A stretch of 54,797 nucleotides of DNA from Phlegmacium glaucopus (lineage: Eukaryota > Basidiomycota > Agaricomycetes > Agaricales > Cortinariaceae): the NCBI GenBank assembly GCA_015039465.1, contig MU130626.1, positions 3,295-58,091 on the forward strand. Direction: 5' to 3'. Below the pieces are notes generated by a model, which had not been told where the DNA came from, searched no databases, and saw only the letters and a list, made by a program, of their open reading frames with translations. A program made the translations under genes and the position numbers. Position 1 is the stretch's first letter, and the number at the start of each line of letters is the position of its first letter. This document shows positions 42,550 to 54,797 of the stretch, piece after piece.

Positions 42550-45500
42550 ATGGTCAAGGGTAATCCAAAATCTTCAGCTAGCTCGGCTACACGAAAGAAG
42601 CATGCAGCTAAAAAGACTGCCACCCCGGATGAGCCTCCATCGCTTCCAAACGCTGCCCAGAAAAGACCTAAAACAAAAGCGGAACGCAAACTATCGAAGA
42701 AAGAGCCTCGGGTCAAGATGTACATCCCTCCTGTGAAACCTGCCCCAGTACAACCCGATCCGCTAGAAACAACAGGATTGGCGCGTACCTTACCTGCAGA
42801 TCTATTGGTTGTGTTGAGGAATATCAGTAAAAAGGCACAAGTGACGAAGATCAGAGCCTTAGAGGAGCTGCAAACTGGATGGGTTGAGAAATGTATGAAG
42901 GATGAGGAGGGTTTGTTGGCCAATAAGTTGGTGGAGATGTTACCGGTGTGGGTATGTCCGTTTGTTGAACTTGTCTTCTGGAGTCGGAGAGAACATTGAA
43001 TATTGATCACTGGCCAGTTGCACCATGTCGCGGCACTGTTTCTGCATCCATCGCGTCGTGTTCGTTTCCTTGCTGTGTCTCTGCACGCTTCGTTCCTCCG
43101 TATCTCAGCTGTACGCGATCAGATCCTGTTTTTCCTCCGGGAAACGGCATCTCCTTCTCAAACAGAAAGTATCTTGGGCGCTTGGTCTTTAGCATCGTAT
43201 GATGTTGACCGTGCAGTGTCTACCACGGCACTCAAAGCATGGAAGGAGACTATTCTTTCTCCCTCAGAGATAAAGGACGGTTCCTCGTCGTCTGGCGAAC
43301 AACTGGTTCTGGTTGATATCTTCCTTTCATCCATCGGAGCGTTCGTGCAAAGGACTGCGTTGGATCCGTCTGGAATATATGCCTATCTGAACCCTCTGCC
43401 ACCCGTTGCTACTGTCGGTACGCTCCCACCTGGGAAGAAAGGCGGGAAACTATCTGCAATGACTACACCTCGTAAGGACGATAGTGGTAGCCAGACCCCT
43501 CGTTCTAAGGTAGATGAGCAAGAGGAGGGCGAGCAAGACCGGAAGGCCAGATTGAGGATCAGCGCGTTGGGGGCTACACAATGGATCGTCGGTATGTCTC
43601 TGTCTACCACCCGTTTTCCACTTCATTAAATCAAAGTCTTACACATCTTTAGGTACGACATCCAGTTTATCCGAAGACCTTATTGCTTTCTTTTCCAACC
43701 CCGCTTTATGGTCGGCTCTGCATCCTAATGAATCATGTCCATGGATCGAAGGGTTCGAGAGTTTTGGATTTGCACAACCAAACGTACGCAAGGCCGCTTG
43801 GGGTCTAGTGCATACCCTACTCAGTACACAGAAAGGTTCTCTCAAATTAGAAGATCTAATACAACACTCCTTAGGCTGATATTTTTGCGTTTAGGCCAAT
43901 TGGAAACCATTGTTCCGGTTTTAGGTATTGCAATTTTGCGTTCGGCATGGGTGGAACGGGACCCTACAGTTCAAGGAGTCATGTGGCAACCGCTTTTCAT
44001 GTTCCTCAAACGTATGTACCATACCTTTGACCACCATTGACCTCAAATCTTCTCATACTTCTCCAGAATTTCCGCATTCATGGATATTAGATGATACTAG
44101 GAAGGATGACGAGGGAGATGGCGACTCTGGATCAGAAGCAGAGAACGACGATGAACCACAACATGCGGTGAAGGCTGTTGTTGTTTCTTCTTCCTTGCCG
44201 CAGAAACAACCGTCACAAGCGTACCTAGAATTCCTTCAGTTTTTACAATTGGGATGTTCTGGTTCTCCGTTACAAGGTTATCCGACAGTCGTGATTACTC
44301 TTTCAACAATTCCGTCTTCCGTATGTTGTTTGATTCAAACAAGCGTCGCTTATCTCACATAAGTGAATACAGGTCATGACATCCTCCACCGTCACCGGCG
44401 CTTCACCTATTTCAGAATTCTTCACCTCCTTCTGGGCAGCCGTCGACGGTCGAGCACTGAGCGCTCTCCATCGCTCAGCCACATCAGCCGCTTTCCTCTC
44501 TTCCTTACTAGAATGCATGATCTTTCTCATCAAACGGATGAAATCCAACCATTCCCGCCACCCAGATCAAGCTTTAACTACAGCCACAACTTCCGACCTA
44601 GGAGGACCTTCACTTTCCGTTTCCGAAGCTACAAGAGAGTTAGTGAAAGACCAATATAGTCGTATCTGGAATGAATTAGGCAGTAAAAGGTTGAAGGTGG
44701 AAGAGAGGGCTGCTGCGAGGTTGTTGGGTAAGACTATGGAGAATTTGGCAGAGATAGATCATGCGTTGATGGACGCCGCTTGGGAGGCGTTTGTAGACGG
44801 TGTTAGGCGCAGTGGTAGTGGTGAGGTTGGTGACAGTCTTCGACAACACGAGCCTGGGCCAGAACGACAACAACAAGGCGAAACGACTGCAAGCAAGTCG
44901 TTGATTTCTGCGATGTTGAAGGTATTCTATGATAGATTCAAAGATGGGACGGTGTTGAAGAAGAGAGTGGTCAAGCTGGTGAAGGAAGTTTTGGACGGTC
45001 AGGTGGAGAGATTTCATGGTGTTGAAGGTTTGGAAGGGGAGAAGTTTGGGTTATTGGTTAATATGTTGGGTCAATTTAGGGAAGGACTGTTCTTTGATGA
45101 AGATTTCACCTCTGTAAGTGTTTTTCCTCCCTTCCGTTATTAATTCAGGAAAACTGATTAGATCCCATAATGTATAGCGACTAGACGGCTTACTCGCACA
45201 GCATGCTTTCCTCATTCTCGGTCTCTCGCCTTCGTTGCTCCTCTCGTATCTCCTCTATCGAAAGAGCGAGGAGAGGTGTCTCGTGGTCTGGCATTCTCTG
45301 CTTTCCAGTATCGCTTCTACCGTCACTGTATCAACTAGCCAGGAAGAAAGTATACCAGAACGGGAACCAATAGTGCGACTCTTAGGCGCGGCTCAGCAAG
45401 GTCAATTACCCTCGTATCTAAAGCCTAAAGGAGGGGAACTAGATGTAATAGTTGGAGGTTTATTAGAAAAAGCTTTAACTGGACCTGTTGGTTCGGATGA

Positions 45501-48500
45501 AGTGGGACTTGTTAGACAGATATTAACGACTTCTGGTTAGTCCTGTTTTCAATGTTTTCAGGGTTTGTACGCTAATCAATTACTCTTGCAGATTATTTCA
45601 TCTCCAAGCCGGGATATAATACAATCCTACAGATCATCATCGACACTTTTGGTTCGCATGTCAAACAAGTTATAGACGGGAAGGAAGTGCAACCAGCTTT
45701 GTTTGAGGTCGCGATTGATTTTGTTAGGACTATCCTTGGAAAGCTATCTTCATCATCATCATCGTCTGAGGGGGAGGAGGGAGGAAAGGCTTTACTGAAG
45801 TCTCTTCTACCTGATATATTCCTCTTCGGGTATTTGCTACCACTATGCGATCGCACAGTAGATCCGGAGGACTTGGAGGATTCCGGTGGTGTGAGCTCTA
45901 GTCATTCGACTGCGAAGAGTTTGTGGGAGGGATGGATCAAAGATGCGAAAGGGGACGTGAAAGGAGAAGTTGTAAGAGTGATTAAGATGAGGTTGAAGAA
46001 GTTTGTTGAAGATACGCATATCCATCCCTTGTCGGTGTTTCACCGCCTATGCGTGTTTTAACTCAGATTTATTGATTTTCTGTTTTTTTTTTTTTTAGGC
46101 CCGAGGATGTTCTTCTTATGCTCTCTCGCAGTCCGCCGGGTATTCATATTAATCTTCTACATGATATCTTCCCATCTGCTACCCAACTCGATTCGATGCT
46201 TGGCAATCTATCTCCTGACGCAATCGACCCAAGCATCGCAGTCCTGGATCCTCTCATCCCCCCGTTCACACCACAACCACATTCGAAAACTTCAAAAGAG
46301 ACGGATCGACGTGGGTTTTCCGCATATGCACGTATTGTCAATGCTCTTCTTCAAGTCTTCATTGAGGATCGGCAGCTTGCTAAACGGAGTTTATGGGCTC
46401 TTCGTCATTTCCTTGCTCTGTCGGTCTATGCACAGGATCTACGCAATGTTCCTTCTCCTACCGCTTCCGCTCTATCATCCTCATTCAAACATGACTACTC
46501 TAGCCCTGTATTTGACCATGAAACCGTAACGATGAGTAAATTACGCGATATTGTGTCGAGGGTGAAGCAGGTGTCCGTATATCTTTTAGGATCTGCTGTT
46601 GGTAAAGACGATGATGGGTTGTGGCGAAAAGTAGTCCTCGGAAAAGTGTTGAAAGATGCAGCGAGGATCGAGACTCCGGAAGAGGGGATGAGTCAGGTCC
46701 AGCAGTTCCTGTGGAATGTTGTTTCGTATGCGAAAGAACAAGATAAATTGAGAGATACGAGAGTGTTGAAGATCGTTTTGGAATCTGTCTTTTCGGATGG
46801 CATGGATGTGGGAGAGGCAGATTTGTGGACTCAGTTAGCTCGGAAGTTGGAGAAAACCGGTATGGAGCCATTCCTTTTCTTTTTAAATTTTAAATGCAGA
46901 AATGAAGACTAAGTTCACTGTTTTTTTTTTTGGATAGCACCTCAAACATCCATGACGATCATAGCAGCTATAACCGCCACCGGTGCCGAACCTCCAAGAC
47001 TCGACAGATACAGGAACGAGATAGCAGCATCCCTCCTTGGTATCAAACCCTACGAAACAAACACGGAAGGTTTGCTCGCCTTACGAAGATTAGCCGCGAG
47101 TGCGCCAGATCCTGACGGGGATGTGGTGTTTTTAACATCACCAAGAGCTATTAATGTCGTCAAGGCTTGTCAAGGATGGGTGCTCGCTGCCGACGGCGAT
47201 GATGAGGATGGAAATCAGGAAGAGATGGAAGAGCGGGTGGAAAGCGCGATGTTGCCCATTTTTATGCACTTGGCGCCGATATTGCAGAACCTACCTGGGA
47301 GTCACTGGGCTTTTGTGTTTGATGTTTTGGAGGGCGTTTTAGAGAGGGCTTCATCAGAGGGGGAGGAGGAGGAGGCTGGAGAGATGGGTGAAGGTTTGGT
47401 AGCGTTAGCGAGGGCGCTGAGATTGGTCATCGTGCTGGAAGAGTTGGCGACCAGAAATAAATCACTGATGGCTGAATGGGAAGGGCGGCGGATGGGTGTG
47501 TTGGTTGTTATCCGCGATTTGAGTGTACTTCGTTTCGGTGCGTTGGTTTTTTGTTTCATTTTTTTTTGACGATTGTGTGTTCTATGTGCTTTTCCGAACC
47601 CAGATTCCGCGGATGTATCTTCCGTGCCTCGTTCCACATGTCGTGAACTTGTGTTGTCCATTGTGCAACATCTTCCTTCGTCGTTGATCGATCAGGATAC
47701 TTTATCAAAGGTGCGCATACATTTTGACTTTTTTCTGTTTTGTATCATTTATATACCATTGTTTCTGCAGATGTGTCACCTCATCCAAGATCCTTCACCG
47801 ACAGTACAAAAGAAGGCTTATCAACTTTTACAAGCAGCTGCCAGGAAGCGGACAGAATATTTCGTCATCGAAGCTGCAGTGGATACGGAGGGTGTAGTAC
47901 AAGCCGAATTGCCCATTGAGTTGATGGCGATCGTAGAAAGGGACATGCAATTTGGTTTCGGCTTTGGTTTCGATGAAGGTACGGGTGATGGTGGAGGAGG
48001 AGAAAGAGGTAGGGAAGGGGGGCAGATCACGAGGGAGGAAGACCAGAACTATCATGTGTTTGGGCATTTGTTAGCTTGGATGCTGGTTTTTGATCTCTTC
48101 CAGGATGCGGTTGGTTCCTCTCTTCAACTTCGTTCTTGTTAAAATTGATTTATTTTCATTGCAGTCGTTCAAGGTCAAGTCAAACTATATTGAACAATTG
48201 AGGAATCACGATGTGGTAGTGGGGCATCTTATACCTTGTTTTTTGAGTCTCTTGCGATTAGACCAAGGCAGCATGCTGAAGGTTTTTAAACTGGACGTCT
48301 GGGGTGTAGATGAGTTTTATATCGACTGTCAGTATTTCCTGTCCGTTCCTCTCTTCATATCACATATCAATTTACTATTTTTTACAGTATACGAACCTGG
48401 AAATCCACACACCATCCCTGTCCTAGCCGCACATCTATATTACCGAGCCTTGCTCACAATTCCGTCGCTCATCCATTCATGGGTACTAGATTGCAAAGAC

Positions 48501-49230
48501 CGACAATTAACAAACGCTGTCACCGTATACACCTCTACATACTTTTCTCCCGTGATCATCCGCGCAGAACTCGAGCACGTCCGGACGCATAGTGCTGCCT
48601 CCACAGGAAGTAACTCTTCCTCGATAGCCGACGAAAGCATGTCAGTAAAGGTAGCTCAGGCGATTAACGAGGTTGTTGCTGCGTATTCCGTGGATGAACA
48701 TCAGTTGGAGATCAAGTTGAAGATTCCGACTGATTGGCCCTTGCATAGAATTGAGGTTAAGGATGTGAAGATGGTTGGAGTTGAAGAAAAGAGATGGAGG
48801 GCTTGGGTGTTGGGTGTCCAGCAGACTATTTATGCGCACGTAAGTCTAAATGATCACGGAGGAAGACAGGATGCTGAATGTGTTATCTAGAATGGACGAA
48901 TTGTCGATGGGTTAAGCCTGTTCAAGAAAAATGTGACACTACACTTTGAGGGACAGGTTGAGTGTGCGATATGTTACTCGTGAGTTGATGGTCAACCACT
49001 ACTCTCTTTTTTGTTGTTTATTTACATATATATATAGGATTATAAGCGTGATGGACGGCAGCCTCCCCAAAAAGCCTTGTAAGACATGTAAGAACCGATT
49101 CCATGCGGGGTGCTTATACAAGGTTCGTCTCCCTTTTTTTTAAGCCATGTGGTGGGATTTTAATGGACCTCAGTGGTTCAACTCGAGCCATTCATCGAGT
49201 TGTCCTTTATGCCGGTCTGATATCATGTGA
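42550..49230 (+). CDS. LTN1: Listerin E3 ubiquitin ligase (ribosome quality control)
   Basis: Seventeen exons join to 5721 nt, 1906 aa: 42550-42951, 43018-43591, 43653-43835, 43895-44011, 44067-44320, 44373-45113, 45178-45535, 45592-46030, 46099-46859, 46938-47537, 47604-47710, 47771-48109, 48165-48327, 48388-48839, 48891-48979, 49038-49122 and 49174-49230. The N-terminal region ([40 protein letters not shown]) is the conserved ribosome-binding part; HEAT-like helices fill the middle. The C-terminus is a [27 protein letters not shown] and [10 protein letters not shown]. Listerin binds split 60S ribosomes with stalled chains, beside Rqc2, and ubiquitinates the chain in the cytosol. Length is slightly above human (1766). 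The exon 8 donor (GTCGGT at 46031) is unusual but is the only choice I found that keeps frame. Confidence 0.9.
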
Positions 49231-49434
49231 TTCTAAGCCTTGGGTTTATTGCTATAAGTACTACTAAGTAGCATACTGTTACAATTGAAATTTCAAAAAA
49301 GATAACTTGTTACATTGGGGGAGCGTGACCAGTCCGCCCCAAAGAAATGATGGCCGTATAAATACCGGGCACAGTTATGTTGTTCCTGTTTTTCGTCTGC
49401 TCACGACTCCTTCCGCACAGCGACCACCTTCTCC
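49231..49434. promoter_or_regulatory. Short promoter region of the desaturase gene
   Basis: Only 204 bp separate the listerin stop from the desaturase start. A TATA-like GTATAAATACC at about 49357 lies 75 bases before the ATG, a plausible core promoter. Confidence 0.5.
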
Positions 49435-51113
49435 ATGTCCTCGTCAAAGTCATCAAAGCTCGATAAAGACAAGGTCCCCGCCGACCTCAACATCCCTGAT
49501 AATTACGTTGAACACACTCTTAAGACGACAAAGGCCCTCCCACCTTTTGCATGGAGAAATTCTCTTTCAGAGCTTAACTTCCTCAATGTCGCTATTCTCG
49601 TCCTCACCCCCATCTTTGGCATAATAGGCATGATATTCACAAAGCTTCGTTGGGAGACCTTCCTTTTTTCCGTTCTTTATTACTACATCACTGGTCTTGG
49701 AATTACCGCCGGCTACCATCGCCTATGGGCCCACCGTTCTTATAACGCGTCTGTACCCCTCCAATACTTCCTCGCCGTAGCGGGTGCAGGTGCCGTTGAG
49801 GGTTCCATTAAATGGTGGTCAAGAGGGCACAGAGCACACCATCGTTATACCGACACCGACCTTGACCCTTATAGTGCCCACAAGGGCCTCTTTTTTTCCC
49901 ACATTGGCTGGATGCTACTCAAACCTCGCCGTAAGCCGGGTGTTGCGGATGTCAGTGATTTGAGCAAGAACCCTATCGTCAAATGGCAACACAAGTATTA
50001 CATTCCCATGATCCTCATCGCTGCCTTTATTATTCCTACTGTCATTCCCTGGTTGTTCTGGAACGATGCTATGGGTGGATATGTTTACGCGGGTATTGTC
50101 CGGTTATGTTTCGTTCATCACGTGAGTCGTTCCTATGCATATTCACTATTCCTCCTGACCGAAAAATCACCTCTAAGTCGACGTTCTGTGTCAATTCTCT
50201 TGCTCATTGGTTGGGCGAAGCTCCTTTCGATGACAAGCACACTCCACGAGACCATTTCGCTACGGCGCTGGTAACCATTGGTGAGGGTTACCACAACTTC
50301 CATCATCAATTCCCCATGGACTACCGAAACGCCATCAAATGGTACCAGTACGACCCTACTAAGTGGTTCATTTGGGTTTGCCAGCAGCTAGGACTCGCCA
50401 GTCATCTAAAGGTACCCACCCGACTTTCATATCTTTTTGCCTGAATAATTTTAACACGTGGCTTAGGTGTTCCCTGACAACGAAGTTCGCAAGGGCCAGC
50501 TGACGATGGAATTGAAGAAATTGAGGGAAACACAGGAGAAATTGACATGGCCAAGTGATAACAGCGATCTTCCCGTCATCAGCTGGAGCAGCTGTACGTG
50601 TCTTTTCCCCCCCGCTGGTTCATCTCTTCATCGTTGCCCATCTTTATCCTATTTCTAGTCCAAGAGCAATCTCAGAGACGTCATTTGATCCTCGTGTCCG
50701 GATTCATTCATGATGTGGGCTCCTTTATCGACGATCACCCTGGTGGACCCCATCTGTTGATCAAGATGATTGGGAAGGATGCCTCTACCGCATTCTTTGG
50801 TGGTGTATATGATCATTCAAATGCTGCTCACAACGTAAGTTCCTGTCTTTCTCCCTTCTCCCTTTCCTCCATCTCCCTTTGCGCATATATTTGACCCAGC
50901 GTCATATATCTATATACACGTATGCTAACCCTATTTGTGTCGCAGTTACTCGCGATGAAACGCGTAGGTGTACTTCACGGCGGTATGCCGCATGGGTTGG
51001 ATGACAAGATTATACCGCCTAGTCAACGGCTGAAGATTGCGAGATATAATGAACTGGGTTCGCCGTATGCTAGCAGTACGGCGTATTCGGATGGAGAGGG
51101 TATTCTTGGATGA
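49435..51113 (+). CDS. OLE1: Delta-9 (stearoyl-CoA) fatty acid desaturase with cytochrome b5 domain
   Basis: Five exons: 49435-50121, 50178-50411, 50467-50593, 50659-50834 and 50946-51113, giving 463 aa. The three His boxes that bind the di-iron centre are HRLWAH, HRAHH and HNFHH. Hydrophobic membrane segments are [35 protein letters not shown] and [20 protein letters not shown]. The C-terminal part has the b5 haem motif ([20 protein letters not shown], with a second His region YDHSNAAHN). The enzyme puts the first double bond into stearoyl/palmitoyl-CoA in the ER, fed by its own b5 domain. Layout and length match yeast Ole1 class enzymes, somewhat shorter than yeast (510). Confidence 0.93.
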
Positions 51114-51476
51114 GAAAAATTATGACTTTGTTCGCATACTCAAGGATGTTCTCTCCGATCTCCCTTCTTTCGTCGTTTGGTTGGAGTCGGTGGTGGACGG
51201 TATTGTCATTGATGTTAGTATAGCCTGTTTGATCCATGAGAGGATGCGTGTGCATGAGAAAACGAAGTTTTTAACGTAGATTAGATATATATATGCAGCT
51301 TTTCTCTTATTTTCCTTTCGCGAACAACGTGAAGATTAATTATTTATGATCACACCTAGAGGATATATAACCAATGTCGTCCGTTGTACAATTAACTATT
51401 CCAGGTCCTGTACAATCAGTATTTGCGTGAAACGAAACGTCCAGCTCGCTTCATCTGCATAAAAAAAGTGCTCAAC
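51114..51476. other. 3' flank of the desaturase gene
   Basis: No gene seen. Contains TATATATAT near 51286 and a run of A just before the tRNA. Confidence 0.4.
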
Positions 51477-51568
51477 TCTCTGTCTGGGAGTCGAACCCAG
51501 CTTTCGCGCGTATAATGAGCCTCGCGCCCATGACAAGCGCGTGTACTAAACCGATATACTAACAGAGA
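51477..51568 (-). tRNA. tRNA-Asp (GTC), second copy, different intron
   Basis: The same mature parts as at 39621-39711: acceptor TCTCTGT/ACAGAGA, anticodon loop TTGTCA, stem CGCGC/GCGCG, T arm CTGGG-TTCGACT-CCCAG. There is one extra T in the D loop (CGGTTTAGTAC). The intron is also about 20 nt but unrelated in sequence (TGGGCGCGAGG...). Confidence 0.83.
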
Positions 51569-53113
51569 ACTTAAAATTTATGGAAATTTATGGAGGTTTC
51601 GTGTATCATTGATGTAGTGGTGTAGCACTGGCAAATAGCAGGCTCAGTTCTCCGTCCTAGATCGGTTCAAAACAGTGGAGTTTGTCATCATATGTATTGG
51701 CACCCACAACCCAAAAAGGATGACAGTCATCAGTTCCTATCCAAGACAATGCACAGATCCCAAAAGCTGAATGCTGTACAGAGCCGGCAAGAAAATACCT
51801 GGTGTTTATGCCAAAACCAACTCTCCAAAGATTATGAAATGACTTGAGTTTTTGCTGTTGTTATAATAACATGATGAATTTTGAATCCATTTCAATTATG
51901 GGACTTTCTTAAATCAGGTCACTTGGCTCGCTATTGACCTGATTTACTCTCTACGCTCTCAAGTGTCAATCTCGAGCGAGAGCTCGCAGTATGTCACAGG
52001 CCATCTTCATTCAGTCGGACAAAGTCCACGTTGTGGTGTCATATATACTGCTGTGATATACGCACCGTTCTGTTCGATTTTAGCAAGGAAAGCAGCCTCT
52101 CACCTTGACTGAATGTGATGTGCATCATGCCGGTTTTTTAGCCCATACTTTCACAGGATCCAGTTACCTGATGCCATCGTTCCGAGTCCTGAAACACCAA
52201 TACAACTTCTAGTCGGGCCACCATCGAAGCATAAGAAATCTAGTCGGGCCACCATCGAAGCATAAGAAATCATGTTTAGTGTTTCCTCAACTCCAAGCCC
52301 AAGCAGTTCTCCCCTTTACGTGACCTAATTTATGCGAATCAATGGATGGTTGGACGAGGCGCCTTGGTCTACGAAACTTTCGCTGGGGTTATAGGCACCA
52401 GACTGTATACAGCGTGTCCCAATGATGGTCCCCATACCAAGCTTATACATGTCTTTCCAATTACCTCGACATGCTAGAGGCTACCATACCAGGACTGAAA
52501 GCCCATATTTCGCGCTCTCCACGAAGCTTTTGCTGTGTCAGGAGGAGTCGTACGGCCTCGTCACCGCAGGTAAATTGAGATTCAGCGGCTGCGAAAAGGT
52601 CATAGCGAAGATTAGCCAGGAACAAAATATCCTGTTCTTCTAAGTTCTATGGATACCCACATGTTCTAAGACGGTTGCGGTCGAATAAGATTGAATGGAG
52701 GAATTGCATAGATTGAGCTCATATTCTGCCTGTATGCATAATTTGCATCCCCAAGATACTGAATTTTTCGTTTAGTCGAACAGAATTATCAGCTCAGTCG
52801 ATAAACCTCTAGCTTCACTCAAGGAAGGGCTCAGTGGCTCCGAAGTAACATAAATATCCATTCGAGGTAGGACATGTGAAATAACTAGGGTAGTTGTAAG
52901 TGCAAGCTAACATTTAAAATAAGCAGAGTCGAAACATGCCGTAGGTATATAAATTAGTCTGGAAGAGCTTCAACTCGCCGACAACTGGAAACGCGAGCTA
53001 TAGGAAATGACCGCGTGAGTTTAAATAAATAACTTGGATTAAAAGTCAGTGTTATCAACGACCTAGGCAGCTCAATAAAGCTGACCTTTTATGATCAGGT
53101 GTAGCAAACACCG
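51569..53113. other. 1.5 kb intergenic stretch, no gene recognised
   Basis: Reading frames are short and have no familiar motif. The only structure I see is a 31-bp tandem duplication at 52208-52269 (unit TCTAGTCGGGCCACC...). Confidence 0.5.
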
Positions 53114-53679
53114 TCACCTCTTCTTGCCTTTCCCTCTCTTCTTTGGCCCCGTGACTGAATCAGGTAGCCACTCGTTCTCCACAGGACCATCCTTCTTTGT
53201 CTGGCTGGTGACATTACGATCATCCCTCTCCTCAATGATCCTCGTCGGTAGTGTATTTACCCCAGCGCCAGAGGGGATCCCATTACAGGACAACTTGAGA
53301 GTAGCCTCTTCTTCATCTGCCTTTTTGGAAGCAGCTTCAATCTCCTCAGGGCTCACTTGCTCCCCGCGCCGTATCCTGGCAGCGATCTCCGGCGTGACAC
53401 GTATACGACGAACATTCGTCTGAAAACCTGGTGCTAAGCAAACAGATGGTATTGAGATGATATTGATAGTCCATAGATACGCACCACCCTTGCCTATTCC
53501 GTGTATCCGTAATCTTCGAGCAAGGTACCATTTACGGATATAATATGCTGAGAGCATGACTATCGGTGGGATACTAAATTGGATAGCAAGAAAGCATCGT
53601 TAACCTTACAAATAACAAAATGGGATAACAAATAAGATAATTACGTGACCCAAAGCATAGATGGATAGTCGTCCGTCAT
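53114..53679 (-). CDS. Small N-terminally membrane-anchored basic protein, function unknown
   Basis: Three exons: 53679-53645, 53573-53485 and 53433-53114; 147 aa. The first exon is only 35 nt (MTDDYPSMLWVT). The junction makes one hydrophobic segment (MLWVTIPPIVMLSAYYI), a likely single membrane anchor, followed by basic KWYLARRLRIHGIGKG. Then comes a short conserved-looking block, FQTNVRRIRVTPEIAARIRR with GEQVSPEEIEAASKKADEEE. The Lys-rich end (EWLPDSVTGPKKRGKGKKR) would face the cytosol if the N-terminus is in the ER lumen. I do not recognise a named domain; a CUE-like helix was considered but the spacing does not fit. It is divergent from the next gene. Confidence 0.72.
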
Positions 53680-53771
53680 TGTAGATGCCATTGAGGAAGG
53701 CATTGAATGGACCGTATAGACCAGTGAGGGAATATGTGCACGTGACTCTTCGCGTCCTTACAATCAAGCCT

Positions 53772-54797
53772 ATGCCTCTGCACCTCAGCACGATTCTAGC
53801 CAGGACGCCGTACGCCCTCCAGAAGCAGCTTGTCAAACTCACTGATGTATACACCAACAAAGGGCATACTTGTCTCTTCGCCCTGTCTGCCAACTTTCCA
53901 TTATCACAGGATCTCGCGGATACCGTTGAGATATTAACAAAATTCAATAAACGAGGAAACACCTTAGGATGCCTTTCAGACTCATTCTCGCCTGTTAATT
54001 TCTCCAAAATCAATCATATTTGGGACCGCGAAGATTGCTACTCAACGCCAATCTTGTCATGTTCTATAGGAATATTTGACTCGTCCCGGGTCGTACCTTT
54101 CAGATCCACCATCCCTGGAAAAACTCAACCCCAAGTGGGACGCTGGCATTCTTTTAGGAAGAAAGACGATATTGATGATGACAAAGGCTATGAGTTGAAC
54201 TCACGAGCAGGAACTAACAATGGTACTGTGTCCTGGGAGGATATCTGGAATGGCTCTGCTTCCAAAGACATTCCACTTCCTGAGGAATTACGTTCTCTTG
54301 AGTAAGTTACTGAAAGTTCTTTTCAAAACAATTTGAAGAAGTAATGGGACTGTTTACTACTCTAGCCAATCCACCATTGATTCTATCATCTTTTTTTCGG
54401 ATCTTCAACCAGAAGGCCTGTGTCAGTCCCTAGGAGCCTTACCATCGACCACCACCCAACTAGGGCTCATAGCTGCATCAACACACTTCATCTCTGGTCG
54501 ACCGGTTACCTTATGCCGCAATGATTCTTTCTTCGGTGATGGGGCCGTCGGTGTTGCCCTTCTCAAACGAACGAATGAGAGTAAAATGGTTTCCTTTCGT
54601 GTAGATTTCTTGGGCACACAGAAGCTCTCCGGACCGTGGACTGTGACAAGGTGAGGGTATCTCACAATTCTCTGGTTATTTCTTTATTGTTTTATGTCTA
54701 GCTGCGAAGGAAATATGATCAACGGACTCGACTTCTCTAATCCCACCCAGCTTCTACTCAATGTCATCCGCCTCGCAGGAGTTGACATGCTAGCGCC
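53772..54797 (+). CDS. FIST-domain-like protein, 3' end outside the window
   Basis: Exons: 53772-54301, 54366-54650 and from 54703 on. An upstream ATG at 53685 is in frame, but it would leave only five bases to the opposite gene's start, so 53772 (MPLHLSTILARTPYALQKQL) is preferred. Blocks: GHTCLFALSANFPLSQDLAD, GCLSDSF, QLGLIAASTHFISGRPVTLC, FFGDGAVGVALL and FRVDFLGTQKLSGPWTVT. The small-residue GAVG motif after a polar loop, and the GRP.TL stretch, resemble FIST N domains, which are proposed sensor domains for small molecules. The family call is by resemblance only. A C-terminal FIST_C part would lie beyond the edge. Confidence 0.5.

Overview
The window looks like nuclear DNA of a mushroom-forming basidiomycete (Agaricomycetes). 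Host genes are split by many short introns (about 49-80 nt, GT-AG), there are F-box, OLE1 and listerin genes of fungal type, and the transposons are typical of the group (chromodomain Ty3/Gypsy, Copia, a Plavaka-like transposase, abundant short inverted-repeat elements). The species cannot be named from the sequence alone.

Bases 1-34757 are a transposon island with elements inside elements. The 3' end of one Gypsy element (D, 1-2609) abuts a second one (A). A is decayed and was split by a 10.2 kb third Gypsy element (B, 6159-16325) with a clean 5-bp GATAT duplication. B was itself hit twice by one non-coding repeat family (7117-8977 and 11608-12961), and its 3' LTR was hit by an inverted-repeat element. 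After A comes a 1.1 kb fold-back element, then a spliced antisense gene for a Zn2Cys6-like coiled-coil protein divergent from a small helical ORF, then a long repeat-rich stretch ending in an A-type LTR end (22297). A second nest lies at 23502-34747: an outer inverted-repeat element with a 10-bp duplication contains a composite element, made of two TAGGG-ended repeats that bracket a truncated Plavaka transposon, and a Copia element that landed in the composite's target duplication.

Bases 35-54.8 kb are ordinary gene-bearing DNA: an F-box protein (-), an NmrA/EasG-like NAD(P)-binding protein (-) with a decayed duplicate, a tRNA-Asp, a B-type cyclin (+), listerin/Ltn1 (+, 17 exons), a delta-9 fatty acid desaturase with cytochrome b5 domain (+), a second tRNA-Asp, a small membrane-anchored protein (-) and a divergent FIST-like protein (+, runs off the end). 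The genes have unrelated jobs and show no cluster logic.

Two themes stand out. First, several elements carry spliced non-pol genes, antisense to pol or divergent from a partner. Two of these proteins share the cysteine spacing of fungal Zn2Cys6 clusters. Second, element decay is dominated by C-to-T changes, above all CGA-to-TGA stops: the 1.5k-codon Copia gag-pol is one uninterrupted frame broken only by six TGA codons.
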